This document shows, one piece after another, positions 52,679 through 61,943 of a DNA stretch of 64,000 bases (position 1 is the stretch's first letter; each line of letters begins with the position of its first letter). The position numbers and the translations under genes were made by a program. Origin of the DNA: Roseateles koreensis (lineage in GTDB: Bacteria; Pseudomonadota; Gammaproteobacteria; Burkholderiales; Burkholderiaceae_C); assembly GCF_028595305.1 (NCBI RefSeq), contig NZ_JAQQXS010000001.1, positions 1-64,000 on the forward strand. Direction: 5' to 3'. A model generated the notes under the pieces. The model was not told the origin of the DNA. It searched no databases and saw only the letters and a list, made by a program, of their open reading frames with translations.

Positions 52679-54670
52679 ATGTCGTCTGATCAATTTGAAC
52701 TGATTTCAACCGTTCTGCACTGGAGTGTCGGCAGCCTGCTAGTGGCCGCGTTGCTCGCCTTTCTCTGGCAGTTCGTCCTTCCCGGTCGACGGGTGGGCCA
52801 GGAACTTCGTACTGCGAAGAAACTGCTCCAAACGATGAACCAGAGCGGGACAGTCTTGGACTTGGATCGCATCGGCACCGAGGTCATGACTAGTACCGAG
52901 TTACGTCATGGATGGGACGAATTTCGGGATACCTTGCACCCGCAGAAGCAAGCCAACGCCATGGGCGTGATGGAAGTTAGCCGGTGGCGTGCCACTGCGA
53001 TGGCCAATAGCTTTTTTACTGAGCAGGCTTTGGTTGATGCGCCACTGCGCACCGAGTTCTATAAGCACTTGCCGGGAATTCTGACGGGCCTCGGCATCAT
53101 CGGAACCTTCTCTGGACTGATCCTTGGACTGCAGGGCTTCAAGGTCTCAGATGATGCCGGGGTTGTGCGCAACAGCTTAGAGACTCTCATCACAAGCGTT
53201 GGTGGGGCGTTCATTGTTTCTGGTTGCGCCATTGCGTTGGCGATGGTGGTGACAACGTTTGAAAAGCTCTTCGTCAATTGGCGATACACCGAGGTGGAGG
53301 CGCTATGTGGGCTAATTGATAGCCTGTATGACTCAGGCGCTGGTGAAGAGTATTTGCAGCGCTTGGTTGAAGCGAGCGAGACGTCTGCCACGCAGGCCAT
53401 GCAGATGAAGGAGTCGCTGGTCACCGATTTGAAGCAGGTGCTGACGGAGATCAGTCAGCAGCAGATCGCCACCATGAACGCTAACAGCATGCAACTGGGC
53501 TCGACGATCACCAGCAGCATCAGCGAAGGGCTCAAGGAACCCCTGGCTCGCATCTCAGATGCTGTGCAGAACGTCAGCGGCAGTCAAGGTGAGGCGGTGA
53601 ACAAGTTGTTGACCGACGTGCTCTCGGGCTTCATGGCGCAGATGGAGGGAATGTTTGGCTCGCAGATGACCAGTGTGAATGAGATGCTGGGCCAGACTGC
53701 AGCCACGATCCAGCAGGCGTCGATGCGCTTCGAGGCACTTGCGAACCAGATTCAGCAGGCCGGTACAGGCGCAGTGGACGGCATGGCCAAACGCATGGAT
53801 GAGGCTTTGCAGCAGATGCAGGCGCGTCAGTCCGAGGCCAATGAACACATGCGTGCTTTCATCGATGAGCTGAAGTCCAATGTGGCCAAGGGCCAGACGG
53901 AGTCTGCTGAGCTGACGCTGGGCATGATGCGCGAGTTGGGCGATAGCACCAATGCCTTACTCAAGGGCCTGCAGCAACAGGCGCACTCGGCGCAGGCGGA
54001 GCAGGCGCAGCAGCAGGCTTTGATCGCCAAGCACACGGGGGACTTGCTTGAGGCGCAGGCGGAGGCTGTCGATGATTTGACGGGCGCCGTTGAGGCGGCT
54101 GCCGCAGCCATGCGTGATGCGATTGCCGGCCTGAAGACCAGCACCCAACAGAACATTGAACGCATGGGGACAGGTGCTGAGCGGCTTTACCAGGCCAGCA
54201 ATACGCTCGGCGACCGTTTGACCGATATGAAGTTGGCGGCTGGGTCGGTGACCGATTCGCTGGGCGGTTTGAACGCAGCCAGCAGCACTTTGACCCAGGC
54301 TCTCGCCGCCACACAGCAGGTGTTGGGTGATCACAAGGCGGTGCGCGACACCTTGGCAACGATGGTGCGTGACTTGCGCGAGACGATCGAGACAGCCAAG
54401 CGTGAGGCGGCGATGACGGCGCAACTGGTCAATCAGCTCCGGCAAGCCAGCGAAACCCTGGGGGCTGCAGCGACTGAGGCGGACAGCTACCTAGGTTCCG
54501 TTTCTGAGGTGCTGGGGCAGGCCCATGCCGAGTTCGCCAAGCATATGGAGACCACCTTGCGCGAGGGCAACCGGAGTTTCCATCAGGAGCTTGCTCAAGC
54601 TACTGGCTACCTCAAGGACGCGATCCGCGACCTGGGTGATGTGGTGGATAGCATGCCCCAAAGTGCTTGA
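52679..54670 (+). CDS. zorA: Zorya ZorA, MotA-like motor subunit with long tail
   Basis: A 663-residue inner-membrane protein. A first helix (residues about 9-33; STVLHWSVGSLLVAALLAFL), then TM2 (131-153; GILTGLGIIGTFSGLILGLQ) and TM3 (172-194; SVGGAFIVSGCAIALAMVVT) form the MotA/ExbB-like core. Residues about 200-663 are a long, Gln/Ala-rich helical cytoplasmic tail, the structure that in E. coli ZorA signals from the motor to the effectors. ATG 52679 is chosen over TTG 52610. It forms the proton-driven ZorAB complex with the next gene's product, 18 bases downstream. Confidence 0.92.
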   Translation: MSSDQFELISTVLHWSVGSLLVAALLAFLWQFVLPGRRVGQELRTAKKLLQTMNQSGTVLDLDRIGTEVMTSTELRHGWDEFRDTLHPQKQANAMGVMEVSRWRATAMANSFFTEQALVDAPLRTEFYKHLPGILTGLGIIGTFSGLILGLQGFKVSDDAGVVRNSLETLITSVGGAFIVSGCAIALAMVVTTFEKLFVNWRYTEVEALCGLIDSLYDSGAGEEYLQRLVEASETSATQAMQMKESLVTDLKQVLTEISQQQIATMNANSMQLGSTITSSISEGLKEPLARISDAVQNVSGSQGEAVNKLLTDVLSGFMAQMEGMFGSQMTSVNEMLGQTAATIQQASMRFEALANQIQQAGTGAVDGMAKRMDEALQQMQARQSEANEHMRAFIDELKSNVAKGQTESAELTLGMMRELGDSTNALLKGLQQQAHSAQAEQAQQQALIAKHTGDLLEAQAEAVDDLTGAVEAAAAAMRDAIAGLKTSTQQNIERMGTGAERLYQASNTLGDRLTDMKLAAGSVTDSLGGLNAASSTLTQALAATQQVLGDHKAVRDTLATMVRDLRETIETAKREAAMTAQLVNQLRQASETLGAAATEADSYLGSVSEVLGQAHAEFAKHMETTLREGNRSFHQELAQATGYLKDAIRDLGDVVDSMPQSA

Positions 54671-54688
54671 CGTGCCGGAGACTGAAAC

Positions 54689-55462
54689 ATGTTAGGTATG
54701 CAAGCCTCCTCCCGCCGGCGCGCGCGCGACGAGGGAGAAAAGCCGTTCTGGATCTCGTTCTCGGATCTGATGTCGGCACTGATGGTTCTCTTTCTTGTGA
54801 CGATGAGCGTGGCTTTGCTTGCTGTGACTAAAAAGGTGTCGGACGCAGATAGGGAAGAACGCGAGCGCATCGAGGCCATTGAGGAGTTGATGGATGAAGT
54901 CCAGAGGGTCGTTACGCAAAAGGAGTTCGAGGGCGTTCGCATCATCGGCAACACCATTGACTTTGGCCCCCGCGGCAAGTTCGAGCGAGAAGGGCAGAAC
55001 ACGCTTTCACCGCCGCAGCGAGAAGTGATTCGACGGTTCACGCCTAGCCTTTTGGATAAGCTCAGGAATACAAAGGCAGGTCGGCTCTGGTTCAAGCGTG
55101 CGGTTGTTGAAGGTTATGCCAGCCAGACCGGTTCATACCTGTTCAACCTAAACCTTAGCCTGGAGCGTAGCGGGCGGGTTCTGTGTGAGCTCTTGCGGGC
55201 TTCTCCCACGCTCACGGACACGCTTTCTGAGGACGACAGGAAGCTCATTGCCACCAAGTTCTTCGTGGGCGGGGCCTCCTTTAACTCCTTGCGTGCGGAT
55301 GACGAAGCGAGCCGACGCATCGAGTTCAAGTTGGAGTTCAAGACGCGGCAAGAGCGCAAGGATGAGGAGAAGGCGCCACCACCTGCCGTGGATGATGGTC
55401 GATTGACCCACGCCCTGAATGTGAACAATCAATGTCAAATTCAAGATCGCTTGGGGCGCTGA
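54689..55462 (+). CDS. zorB: Zorya ZorB, MotB/OmpA-like motor subunit
   Basis: A 257-residue protein with one membrane helix (about residues 22-46; ISFSDLMSALMVLFLVTMSV) that carries D26 in SFSDLM, the proton-channel aspartate position reported for E. coli ZorB. A linker and an OmpA/MotB-like peptidoglycan-binding domain follow (VEGYASQTGSYLFNLNLSLE, SRRIEFKLEF). GGAG precedes the ATG. It pairs with ZorA to make an ion-driven motor anchored to the cell wall. Its end overlaps zorC by 31 bases. Confidence 0.93.
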   Translation: MLGMQASSRRRARDEGEKPFWISFSDLMSALMVLFLVTMSVALLAVTKKVSDADREERERIEAIEELMDEVQRVVTQKEFEGVRIIGNTIDFGPRGKFEREGQNTLSPPQREVIRRFTPSLLDKLRNTKAGRLWFKRAVVEGYASQTGSYLFNLNLSLERSGRVLCELLRASPTLTDTLSEDDRKLIATKFFVGGASFNSLRADDEASRRIEFKLEFKTRQERKDEEKAPPPAVDDGRLTHALNVNNQCQIQDRLGR

Positions 55463-57201
55463 AGCTTGCTTTGGGCGAGGCCATGGACCCGCAGCTGGTT
55501 TTCCACGCGCCAGTGTGGGGTGACCCGCAGGCCATGAGCAGGGCCTTGCGGGAGATACGCAAGGATCTGGCTGGTAGCGGTGAAACAAAGCCCAATGCCG
55601 ACGTCATGCAGGCCGCACTCACGCGCTTCTACGAGACCCAGACGTTCGCCAGTTTCACCGAGCTGAAGTACGTGTGCTACGGCGTCACGGTGCCGATTGG
55701 CAAGCACAAGGTTCGTCTAATTGATCGCCGGCCCTTGTTTGGCCAGGTCCTGTCGGCGGTGGAAAAGCGGGAAGGCCAGGTAAAGCAGTTCAGGCGCTGT
55801 TATCAGGGCCTGCTGAGTGCCTACTTTGGGTTTTCAGATAGTGGCGAGGATGATGATTCTGGTTCGGCCAATTGGCGACGTCTGCGTGGTTTCCTTGGTA
55901 CCAAGCTAGACGGTGTGCGCAAGGGCGCCCGCCAGCGCGGTGAGCCACCGCCTTGGTTGGATCTACTAGGTGAGCATCGCAATCTCCTGGGTGAGGACCC
56001 CTGTGCGCCTTACGCCGGGGCGCTGGCAAATGGGGATACCAGCGGGCTGCGCGCGGTGTGCGAAGGGCTGGGCATTCCGAGTAGTTCCTGGGTCTGGGAC
56101 GATGCCTTGATGGCCTACGTCCGCTTGGTATGTTCGGGCTCTGATCCTGCATACAAGCGTGGGCTGCCCGGTGTTCTGGATTTGGTGAACGATCGCATTG
56201 AACTGCGTTTGCCGCAGCGACTGGCGACCAAGGCCACGGCCTTGACTGTGTCTCGTTACTCCAAGTGCGAAGACCGGACCGAGCATGGCGGTTTGCGTGA
56301 CACCGCATTGGCGAAAGTGGGCAATCCTTGGCTTGCGCGTTCCGCGTGGGACGCCGAAGTCAACGATGAGGCGGCGCGCCAGATGGTGGAAGGCTGGCTG
56401 AAGCGGCGCTTGATTAAGGACTTCTTTGAGCTGCTGGCCCAGGACGGCGGTGCCGATGTTCGGCGTCTGGACTACTGGTTGAAGTGGGAACCCAAGATCT
56501 CAGATATGTGGTTCATCTTGGGCGCTGATGCTCGGCGTAATCCGAGTCCTGAGTTCAAGGGTTTGCGTAGCCGGATGGCGGGGCGAGCTCGAGTCTTGAC
56601 GGACCCCAATGGCCTAAACAACGCGTTCGTGATGCGAATCGGGCCCCTGTTGGTCATCGAGTTTGGTGCAACCGGCAACGCCTGCTACATATTTGCCGCA
56701 AGTGACTTCAAGACCGATTTGGATGAGCCGCAGTTCACTTTGACCCAGTTGAAGCAGCGGGTGGATGAGACTCGAATCTCGCACAGTGGGCCTTGGGAGG
56801 GGAAGCTCGACGCTGAGCTCAGCCGACTATTGAGAAGCACGCCTGCATCCAGGGGGCATTTGCGCGTCCGTCCTGCACCTGTGGAACCTCGACCGGAGAC
56901 CGCTTGGCCTGCAGCCCAGCAGATTGCTCAGACGGCCCAGCGGCGAGCAGAGTCTTTGGACAGTTTGGACGATGCGTCAGCTGAGGGCGCGGGCACAAAG
57001 CTGAGTGTGTTTGACGCCATGCAGATCATTGCTCACTGCCGCACAGTGGGCCTCAAATATGAGGACCGGCGTGACAAGGGCGGTAGTTTCTGGGTCTTGA
57101 TGCACGACCCTAGTGAGTTCAGAAGTTTTGCGAGTCGGCTGGTAGCCCATGGCTTTCGACATGCCGAAGGCAAGGGTTATTGGTTGAGAGGCGAAAGATA
57201 A
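55432..57201 (+). CDS. zorC: Zorya ZorC, EH-signature protein
   Basis: A 589-residue cytoplasmic protein in the ZorC position, with the EH_Signature domain in the middle: TEHGGLRDTALAKVGNPWLA, EGWLKRRLIKDFFELLAQDG and RRLDYWLKWEPKISDMWFIL. In type I Zorya, ZorC binds DNA and is needed with ZorD for defence; no catalytic role is clear. The ATG at 55432 lies inside zorB in another frame, so translation is probably coupled; an ATG at 55483 is possible. Length is normal for ZorC. Confidence 0.88.
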   Translation: MSNSRSLGALKLALGEAMDPQLVFHAPVWGDPQAMSRALREIRKDLAGSGETKPNADVMQAALTRFYETQTFASFTELKYVCYGVTVPIGKHKVRLIDRRPLFGQVLSAVEKREGQVKQFRRCYQGLLSAYFGFSDSGEDDDSGSANWRRLRGFLGTKLDGVRKGARQRGEPPPWLDLLGEHRNLLGEDPCAPYAGALANGDTSGLRAVCEGLGIPSSSWVWDDALMAYVRLVCSGSDPAYKRGLPGVLDLVNDRIELRLPQRLATKATALTVSRYSKCEDRTEHGGLRDTALAKVGNPWLARSAWDAEVNDEAARQMVEGWLKRRLIKDFFELLAQDGGADVRRLDYWLKWEPKISDMWFILGADARRNPSPEFKGLRSRMAGRARVLTDPNGLNNAFVMRIGPLLVIEFGATGNACYIFAASDFKTDLDEPQFTLTQLKQRVDETRISHSGPWEGKLDAELSRLLRSTPASRGHLRVRPAPVEPRPETAWPAAQQIAQTAQRRAESLDSLDDASAEGAGTKLSVFDAMQIIAHCRTVGLKYEDRRDKGGSFWVLMHDPSEFRSFASRLVAHGFRHAEGKGYWLRGER

Positions 57202-57203
57202 GC

Positions 57204-60200
57204 ATGTTCGATCGTTTTTTTTCTCGCGGTGCTGCAAGTTCCGATCAGAAGGTGACTTCGCCCGCCGTTCAGTTTGATGCCAAGGGCATTCGCTATCGTT
57301 CACCCGCCCCGACGACAGCGCAGTGGTTGGCCACGCCTTACGAATTCCCAGCGTCGGCAGACCTCGGGGCGCGTTTGCAGCAGGTGTTTCTTGAAGGTTT
57401 GGGTGAGCGTGCCGAAACGGACTTCGTGCTTTCCTGGACGGATGTCTATGCACTCTTGAGGCATCCAGAGCTCACCAGTTTCAGAGAGGCATTGTCGATA
57501 CCGGCTGAATCCCAAGCGCGCCCAAGGCTGACCAGCCGCGGCGCGCTGATGGACCAGAATTTTGCAGTCCTGTTGGACGCCTGGGTGGACGTCAATGGGC
57601 GCCCCTTGCAGCCAGCGCCGCGCTTGGAGGGCAAGGTGCTGGTCACCGGTACCTCAGTTCAGCTGCTTCCTGAACCTGCAGGTCATCTGCTCGATGAGTT
57701 GGCGAGGTTTCACGCCTATCCAGAAGCAGAGCGCAGTTTGGCGTTCAAAGAGCAGTCTTACGGGCGCATGCGCAAGCTGGCCAAGGACTTGGGCGCGCCG
57801 GTTTCGGACTATGTCGAGCGCACCATAGTCTTGACGCCCGAGCGACTGCAACTGGCCATGGATGCTCGAGGCGAGGGCGAGGCGCGGGTGGTTGAGGTTA
57901 TTCCCACCTTCGAGACCGCACCGGCCCAATGGTTGAGCCTGTTCGACCGTTTGCCGTTGCAAGACAGCTATGACGTGCCCGATGGCCCGTCTTTAGTTCG
58001 CGTGATCTTGGCGCCCGAGGTCAAGGAGGTGCTAGCAGAGATCAAGCGTATGCCGGGGAGGCGTGTGGCGGGGCCGCGTGCACAAGCCTTTGTACGTAAC
58101 CCATACGCGGTGTTGGGTGAGCAGGCTAAGGCAGTGATCGACCAGCGGCAGTTCGAGCGTGCCCGAGATGAAGCTGGGATCCAGTTCACGCGCTTCACAC
58201 CGTTCGCAGAACGTGGCACCCGAGGTCAGGTCACTCGGGTGGGGCTGCAGGTTGAGACCTTGAGCGAGCTGGGCATTCCGTCCGAACCCATTTGGTTCAT
58301 GACGCCTGATTCACTTGCATCCTTCATGACTCGTCTTGAAAGGGCCTTGCAGGAAGGGGCGCAGTGCTTGGCCTTCCATCGACATGAGTTGGAGATTCTG
58401 GGTGATACGGCGGATCACCAGAAGCAGTTGGATGGATGGTGGAGGGAGTGGGCACGACCCGCGCTTTGGACTGCCGAGGAAGTGCTGGACCTTAGTAACT
58501 ATTCGTCTCGCATCGAAGACATCGGGGTCGAGAAGCCCTTCGTGACCCCTGTAATCGCTCGCGATGATGGCGGGCAAGGGTGGTTCGATGGCAATGTGAC
58601 CGCTGGTTTGCGGATCGAGAACGGACCTGAGGCATTGCCGACCGTCTTGCCGATTCAGTTTGCAGAGATTCCAGCATTGCAGGAAGTTGTTCGCATTGCG
58701 GAGGCCCGTGGACATGCTCAAGTCTGCCTACCCGGTCTGCAGGCGCCCGTACCTACGGTGGATGCGCGTAAGGCAGTGGAGGCACTTGCCAAGGCCGCAC
58801 AGGATATTCAGCGCAAGGAGTTTGTGCCTGAGCGTGTAGGCCGCATAGAAACGCCCAAGAAGCGCTTGATCCTGAAGCGCAATCTGGATGAACTCGACTA
58901 TGACGAGGCGCGCGCAACGTCTTTGCTGGCCCCAGAAGGGCTAGAGCCTATCTTGCCTACCAGTTTGCGCACAGAGTACCCGCTCAAGCAGCACCAAAGG
59001 GCGGGAGTGGCATGGCTGCAACATCTGTGGCGTGCTTCGCCGACCATGTGTCGCGGCACTGTCCTGGCCGATGACATGGGCCTAGGCAAGACCTTGCAAC
59101 TGCTGACCTTTCTAGCCACTTGCTTCGAGGCGGAGCCGAATCTCCCTCCTGCCCTGATCGTGGCACCTGTGGCGCTGCTGGATAACTGGCGCAATGAGCT
59201 AGGTCGCTTTTTTGAACCTAACACGATGCCCTTGCTGACCTTGTACGGTGATGTACTTCGGCAATTGCGAGTCGGCAAGCATGAAGTTGATTCAGAGCTC
59301 AAGCAGCAAGGTGTAACTCGGCTGCTCAAGAAAAATTGGGTTGGTGACGCCAAGTTGGTGTTGACCACCTACGAGACCATGCGGGACTTGGAGTTCGCGC
59401 TTGCAAGCCAGCAGTGGTCGGTCATGATTTGCGATGAAGCGCAGAAGATCAAGACTCCCGCTGCCATGGTCACGCGCTCGGCCAAGAAGCAGAAGGTTCG
59501 ATTTCGTATCGCCTGTACTGGGACGCCTGTAGAGAACACGTTGGCAGACTTGTGGTGCTTGTTCGACTTTGTTCAGCCAGGGATGCTGGGGGCGCTTAGC
59601 CACTTCTCTCGAACTTACCGTCAGCCTATTGAGGCCAAGACCGATGAGCAGATCGCCAAGGTGGAAGAGCTGCGCAAGCTGATTCAGCCGCAGATTTTGC
59701 ATCGGAAAAAAACCGAAGTTGCCAAGGACTTGCCGGTGCCGGTGGAGGATGCATCTTGCAAAGAGCTGCCCATGTCGGCGTATCAGTTGCGCTTGTATTC
59801 CTCGGCGCTGGCGATTCTGCGCGAACAGCGAAGAACTAACCCATCTGCTCAACTGCAAGCCCTACAGGCGATTCGCAAGATCTGCTCTGACCCGCATGGA
59901 CATGCTGAGCCCGACACTCGAGCACTTCCAATCGAGCGCCTTGTGAACGAGTCGCCCAAGATGGGTTGGTTGGTCAATCGACTGAAGAAAACCGCTGCTG
60001 AGTCGGGTGGCGACCACAAGGTCATCGTGTTCTGTGAGTTCCGTGAACTGCAACTGCAGCTTCAGCGGGTCATCGCTGCATTTTTTGGATTTGCTCCCAG
60101 CATCGTGAATGGAGACACCTCTGCGGACCCTCGGGCAACGGAGAACCGTCAGCAGTTGATAGATGCGTTCCAAAACAAGCCTGGTTTCAATGTGATCGTG

Positions 60201-60488
60201 TTGTCTCCGTTGGCTGTTGGTTTCGGAGTCAACATCCAGGCTGCCAATCATGTGATCCATTTCACTCGAACCTGGAATCCAGCAAAAGAAGACCAGGCGA
60301 CGGCCCGCGCATATCGGATCGGACAGAAGCGGGTCGTGTCGGTGTGCTATCCCGGCGTGGTCAGCAAAGACTTCCCTAGCTTCGATGTGCGGCTGGATGC
60401 CCTGCTTGGCAAAAAGCGGGCCTTGGCGTCGGACATGCTCAACGGTTGCGGAGACTTGACCGCGGCGGACTTTGCTGATTTTGGATAG
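57204..60488 (+). CDS. zorD: Zorya ZorD, SNF2-type helicase/nuclease
   Basis: A 1094-residue protein. The N-terminal half (1-600) is specific to ZorD; the C-terminal half is a SWI2/SNF2 ATPase with Walker A ADDMGLGKTLQ (about residue 627), DEAQ in MICDEAQKIKTP (about 742), STT-like CTGTPVENTLADLWCLF, and motif VI QATARAYRIGQKR. In E. coli, ZorD is an effector that degrades DNA after activation by the motor. ATG 57204 starts two bases after the zorC stop, with GAGAGG upstream. It completes the type I set; the HNH gene zorE of type II is absent. Confidence 0.93.
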   Translation: MFDRFFSRGAASSDQKVTSPAVQFDAKGIRYRSPAPTTAQWLATPYEFPASADLGARLQQVFLEGLGERAETDFVLSWTDVYALLRHPELTSFREALSIPAESQARPRLTSRGALMDQNFAVLLDAWVDVNGRPLQPAPRLEGKVLVTGTSVQLLPEPAGHLLDELARFHAYPEAERSLAFKEQSYGRMRKLAKDLGAPVSDYVERTIVLTPERLQLAMDARGEGEARVVEVIPTFETAPAQWLSLFDRLPLQDSYDVPDGPSLVRVILAPEVKEVLAEIKRMPGRRVAGPRAQAFVRNPYAVLGEQAKAVIDQRQFERARDEAGIQFTRFTPFAERGTRGQVTRVGLQVETLSELGIPSEPIWFMTPDSLASFMTRLERALQEGAQCLAFHRHELEILGDTADHQKQLDGWWREWARPALWTAEEVLDLSNYSSRIEDIGVEKPFVTPVIARDDGGQGWFDGNVTAGLRIENGPEALPTVLPIQFAEIPALQEVVRIAEARGHAQVCLPGLQAPVPTVDARKAVEALAKAAQDIQRKEFVPERVGRIETPKKRLILKRNLDELDYDEARATSLLAPEGLEPILPTSLRTEYPLKQHQRAGVAWLQHLWRASPTMCRGTVLADDMGLGKTLQLLTFLATCFEAEPNLPPALIVAPVALLDNWRNELGRFFEPNTMPLLTLYGDVLRQLRVGKHEVDSELKQQGVTRLLKKNWVGDAKLVLTTYETMRDLEFALASQQWSVMICDEAQKIKTPAAMVTRSAKKQKVRFRIACTGTPVENTLADLWCLFDFVQPGMLGALSHFSRTYRQPIEAKTDEQIAKVEELRKLIQPQILHRKKTEVAKDLPVPVEDASCKELPMSAYQLRLYSSALAILREQRRTNPSAQLQALQAIRKICSDPHGHAEPDTRALPIERLVNESPKMGWLVNRLKKTAAESGGDHKVIVFCEFRELQLQLQRVIAAFFGFAPSIVNGDTSADPRATENRQQLIDAFQNKPGFNVIVLSPLAVGFGVNIQAANHVIHFTRTWNPAKEDQATARAYRIGQKRVVSVCYPGVVSKDFPSFDVRLDALLGKKRALASDMLNGCGDLTAADFADFG

Positions 60489-60590
60489 CGGAGTTGCCGG
60501 TAGCTCGCCTGGTGAGCCTATGAGGTCGGAAACTGATTGAGCAAGCACTACGACTTGCGATGCATTACACAACTTAGGGGAGAAGAGAAC

Positions 60591-60974
60591 ATGGCACTTA
60601 TCGACCGCGGCTTGGTGATCGACACGCCACACATCGACCGAATTCTGTCCGGCGCGAAGACTTGGGAGATGCGAAGTACTGCGACCAAAATCCGCGGCCC
60701 CATCGCATTGATTCGCAAAGGATCAGGCCAGGTTGTTGGTACGGCAGAACTCGTAGATAGCTTGGGCCCATTCACGGACGCTCAGATGCTGGATAACTAC
60801 TCACGGCACTTGATCGATCCAAGTCGAATCCAAAGTGGCGTGGTGGCCAAATGGCGGTATGCCTGGGTACTGCGCGATGCGAAGCCCTTAGCTCATCCAA
60901 TCCCCTACGTTCACCGGCCAGGTGCAGTGATCTGGGTGGCACTGGACGATGCAGCCGTTCAGCGTCTGCGGTAG
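60591..60974 (+). CDS. ASCH-domain protein beside Zorya
   Basis: A 127-residue ASCH (PUA-like) protein: LIDRGLVIDTPHIDRILSGA, KTWEMRSTATKIRGPIALIR and GQVVGTAELVDSLG are the family strands. ASCH proteins bind RNA or act as nucleases or amidohydrolases on modified nucleosides. GGGGAG lies eight bases before ATG 60591. It is on the same strand, 102 bases after zorD, without a terminator between, and a hairpin follows at 61073. It may be co-expressed with Zorya; an accessory defence role is inference. Confidence 0.85.
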   Translation: MALIDRGLVIDTPHIDRILSGAKTWEMRSTATKIRGPIALIRKGSGQVVGTAELVDSLGPFTDAQMLDNYSRHLIDPSRIQSGVVAKWRYAWVLRDAKPLAHPIPYVHRPGAVIWVALDDAAVQRLR

Positions 60975-61072
60975 AGTGCCGCCGTTGCGGCGGACCAAGC
61001 ACTGACCGTAGTCCAAATCGTATCCGCCAATTGGATCATCAGAGGCAAAGCGATCAAGTCGGCGCCAAAAAG

Positions 61073-61094
61073 ATAAGGCCCGACAGGGCCTTAT
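61073..61094 (+). terminator. Probable terminator of the Zorya/ASCH unit
   Basis: ATAAGGCCC and GGGCCTTAT form a 9-bp stem with loop GACA, followed by GAAAAATTT. The T-run is weak, so some read-through is likely. Confidence 0.6.
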
Positions 61095-61174
61095 GAAAAA
61101 TTTGAAGGTGATGGGAAGCCAATAAGACCTTGAATGCCCCTTGAATAGGGGTATAGCTGGCCGTGTGCCTTGTT

Positions 61175-61199
61175 TTGTTCCCCGGTTTACTTTGCGCTG
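61175..61199. repeat. 25-bp imperfect direct repeat, copy 1
   Basis: TTGTTCCCCGGTTTACTTTG followed by CGCTG; 23 of 25 bases match the copy at 61821-61845. The two copies bracket the small CxxC protein gene, 646 bases apart. Confidence 0.75.
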
Positions 61200-61463
61200 C
61201 CACTCGGGCTGCTCTCTCGCACGCTATCCGCACCCGGCCTCGGCTTCCGGGGTACAGCTAGGTTGTGACACCTGTCTGCCAAGCCGCAAGGGTCAGATTT
61301 GAAAACTAATTGTTTGATTGGCTGACGGTTTTCAAACAGCAGAATTTTGTCTCGGCATGTGCCCTCAAGCGGTGTCCAGGATGTTTCGCCGCAGAGATTG
61401 AAAGCCCATACCCCCTTTGGCGCCGTTTGCTCTCCCAACTTCCGCCTTGGTTGCCCGATGTGG

Positions 61464-61727
61464 CTACAAATGCCAGCCCTTCGGAAACCGCGCCGCCATA
61501 AATGCGCAAAGTGCGCGGTCGCGTTGTTCCTCGCAAGCGTGAATGATGTTCATCAGCTTGGCCCGCGTGGCGTGGTGCATTCCCTTGGGGCCCTGCCAGT
61601 TCTTGTCCAATTTGGCCTCGGCCTTGTATTGCTCGCGCCAAGCTCGGCCCATTGCATCATCGGATTGGCTGCCGTAGCTGATCTGCCCGCAGTGCCGACA
61701 GATGAGGCAGTCGGCGTTGGTCAGCAT
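61464..61727 (-). CDS. Small CxxC protein (zinc-ribbon-like), mobile-element associated
   Basis: An 87-residue protein with CLICRHCGQISYGSQSDDAM near the N-terminus (two cysteine pairs in part, CxxC and C) and a conserved-looking helical end MHHATRAKLMNIIHACEEQR. I recall similar small proteins in genomic islands, without a known function. ATG 61727 places the cysteine motif at the N-terminus; a TTG at 61766 is possible. It lies between two copies of a 25-bp direct repeat and next to tRNA-Gly. Confidence 0.55.
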   Translation of the reverse strand: MLTNADCLICRHCGQISYGSQSDDAMGRAWREQYKAEAKLDKNWQGPKGMHHATRAKLMNIIHACEEQRDRALCAFMAARFPKGWHL

Positions 61728-61820
61728 GGGGGGCAATCCAAGGGTTTGGCAGAAAACCGGGAACAAAAACCGGGGAACACGCTCCTTTTTGTGCCCCGGT
61801 GTCCCGGTTTGTTCTCCGCA

Positions 61821-61845
61821 TTGTTCCCCGGTCTACCTTGCGCTG
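61821..61845. repeat. 25-bp imperfect direct repeat, copy 2
   Basis: TTGTTCCCCGGTCTACCTTG followed by CGCTG, matching 61175-61199 with two C/T changes. Shorter CCGGGAACA-like pieces also occur between 61755 and 61820. Confidence 0.75.
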
Positions 61846-61873
61846 TAAAGCCTTGTTGTGATTCATCCTGACG

Positions 61874-61911
61874 TGAAAAAGCCCCTAAGTCGTTGATTTA
61901 CTTAGGGGCTT
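61874..61911 (-). terminator. Terminator of tRNA-Gly
   Basis: AAGCCCCTAAGT (61879-61890) and ACTTAGGGGCTT (61900-61911) form a perfect 12-bp stem; on the minus strand TTTTT follows. It lies about 33 bases after the tRNA. Confidence 0.88.
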
Positions 61912-61943
61912 GATGCTTTGTGAACCCTAGTGATTCACTAAAT

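Larger units (their letters stand above)
60975..61463. other. Gene-poor stretch after the defence island
   Basis: No gene is supported here. It contains the hairpin at 61073 and the first copy of a 25-bp direct repeat at 61175. Open frames on the minus strand (61187-61438, 61306-61641) lack motifs and binding sites. Confidence 0.4.
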
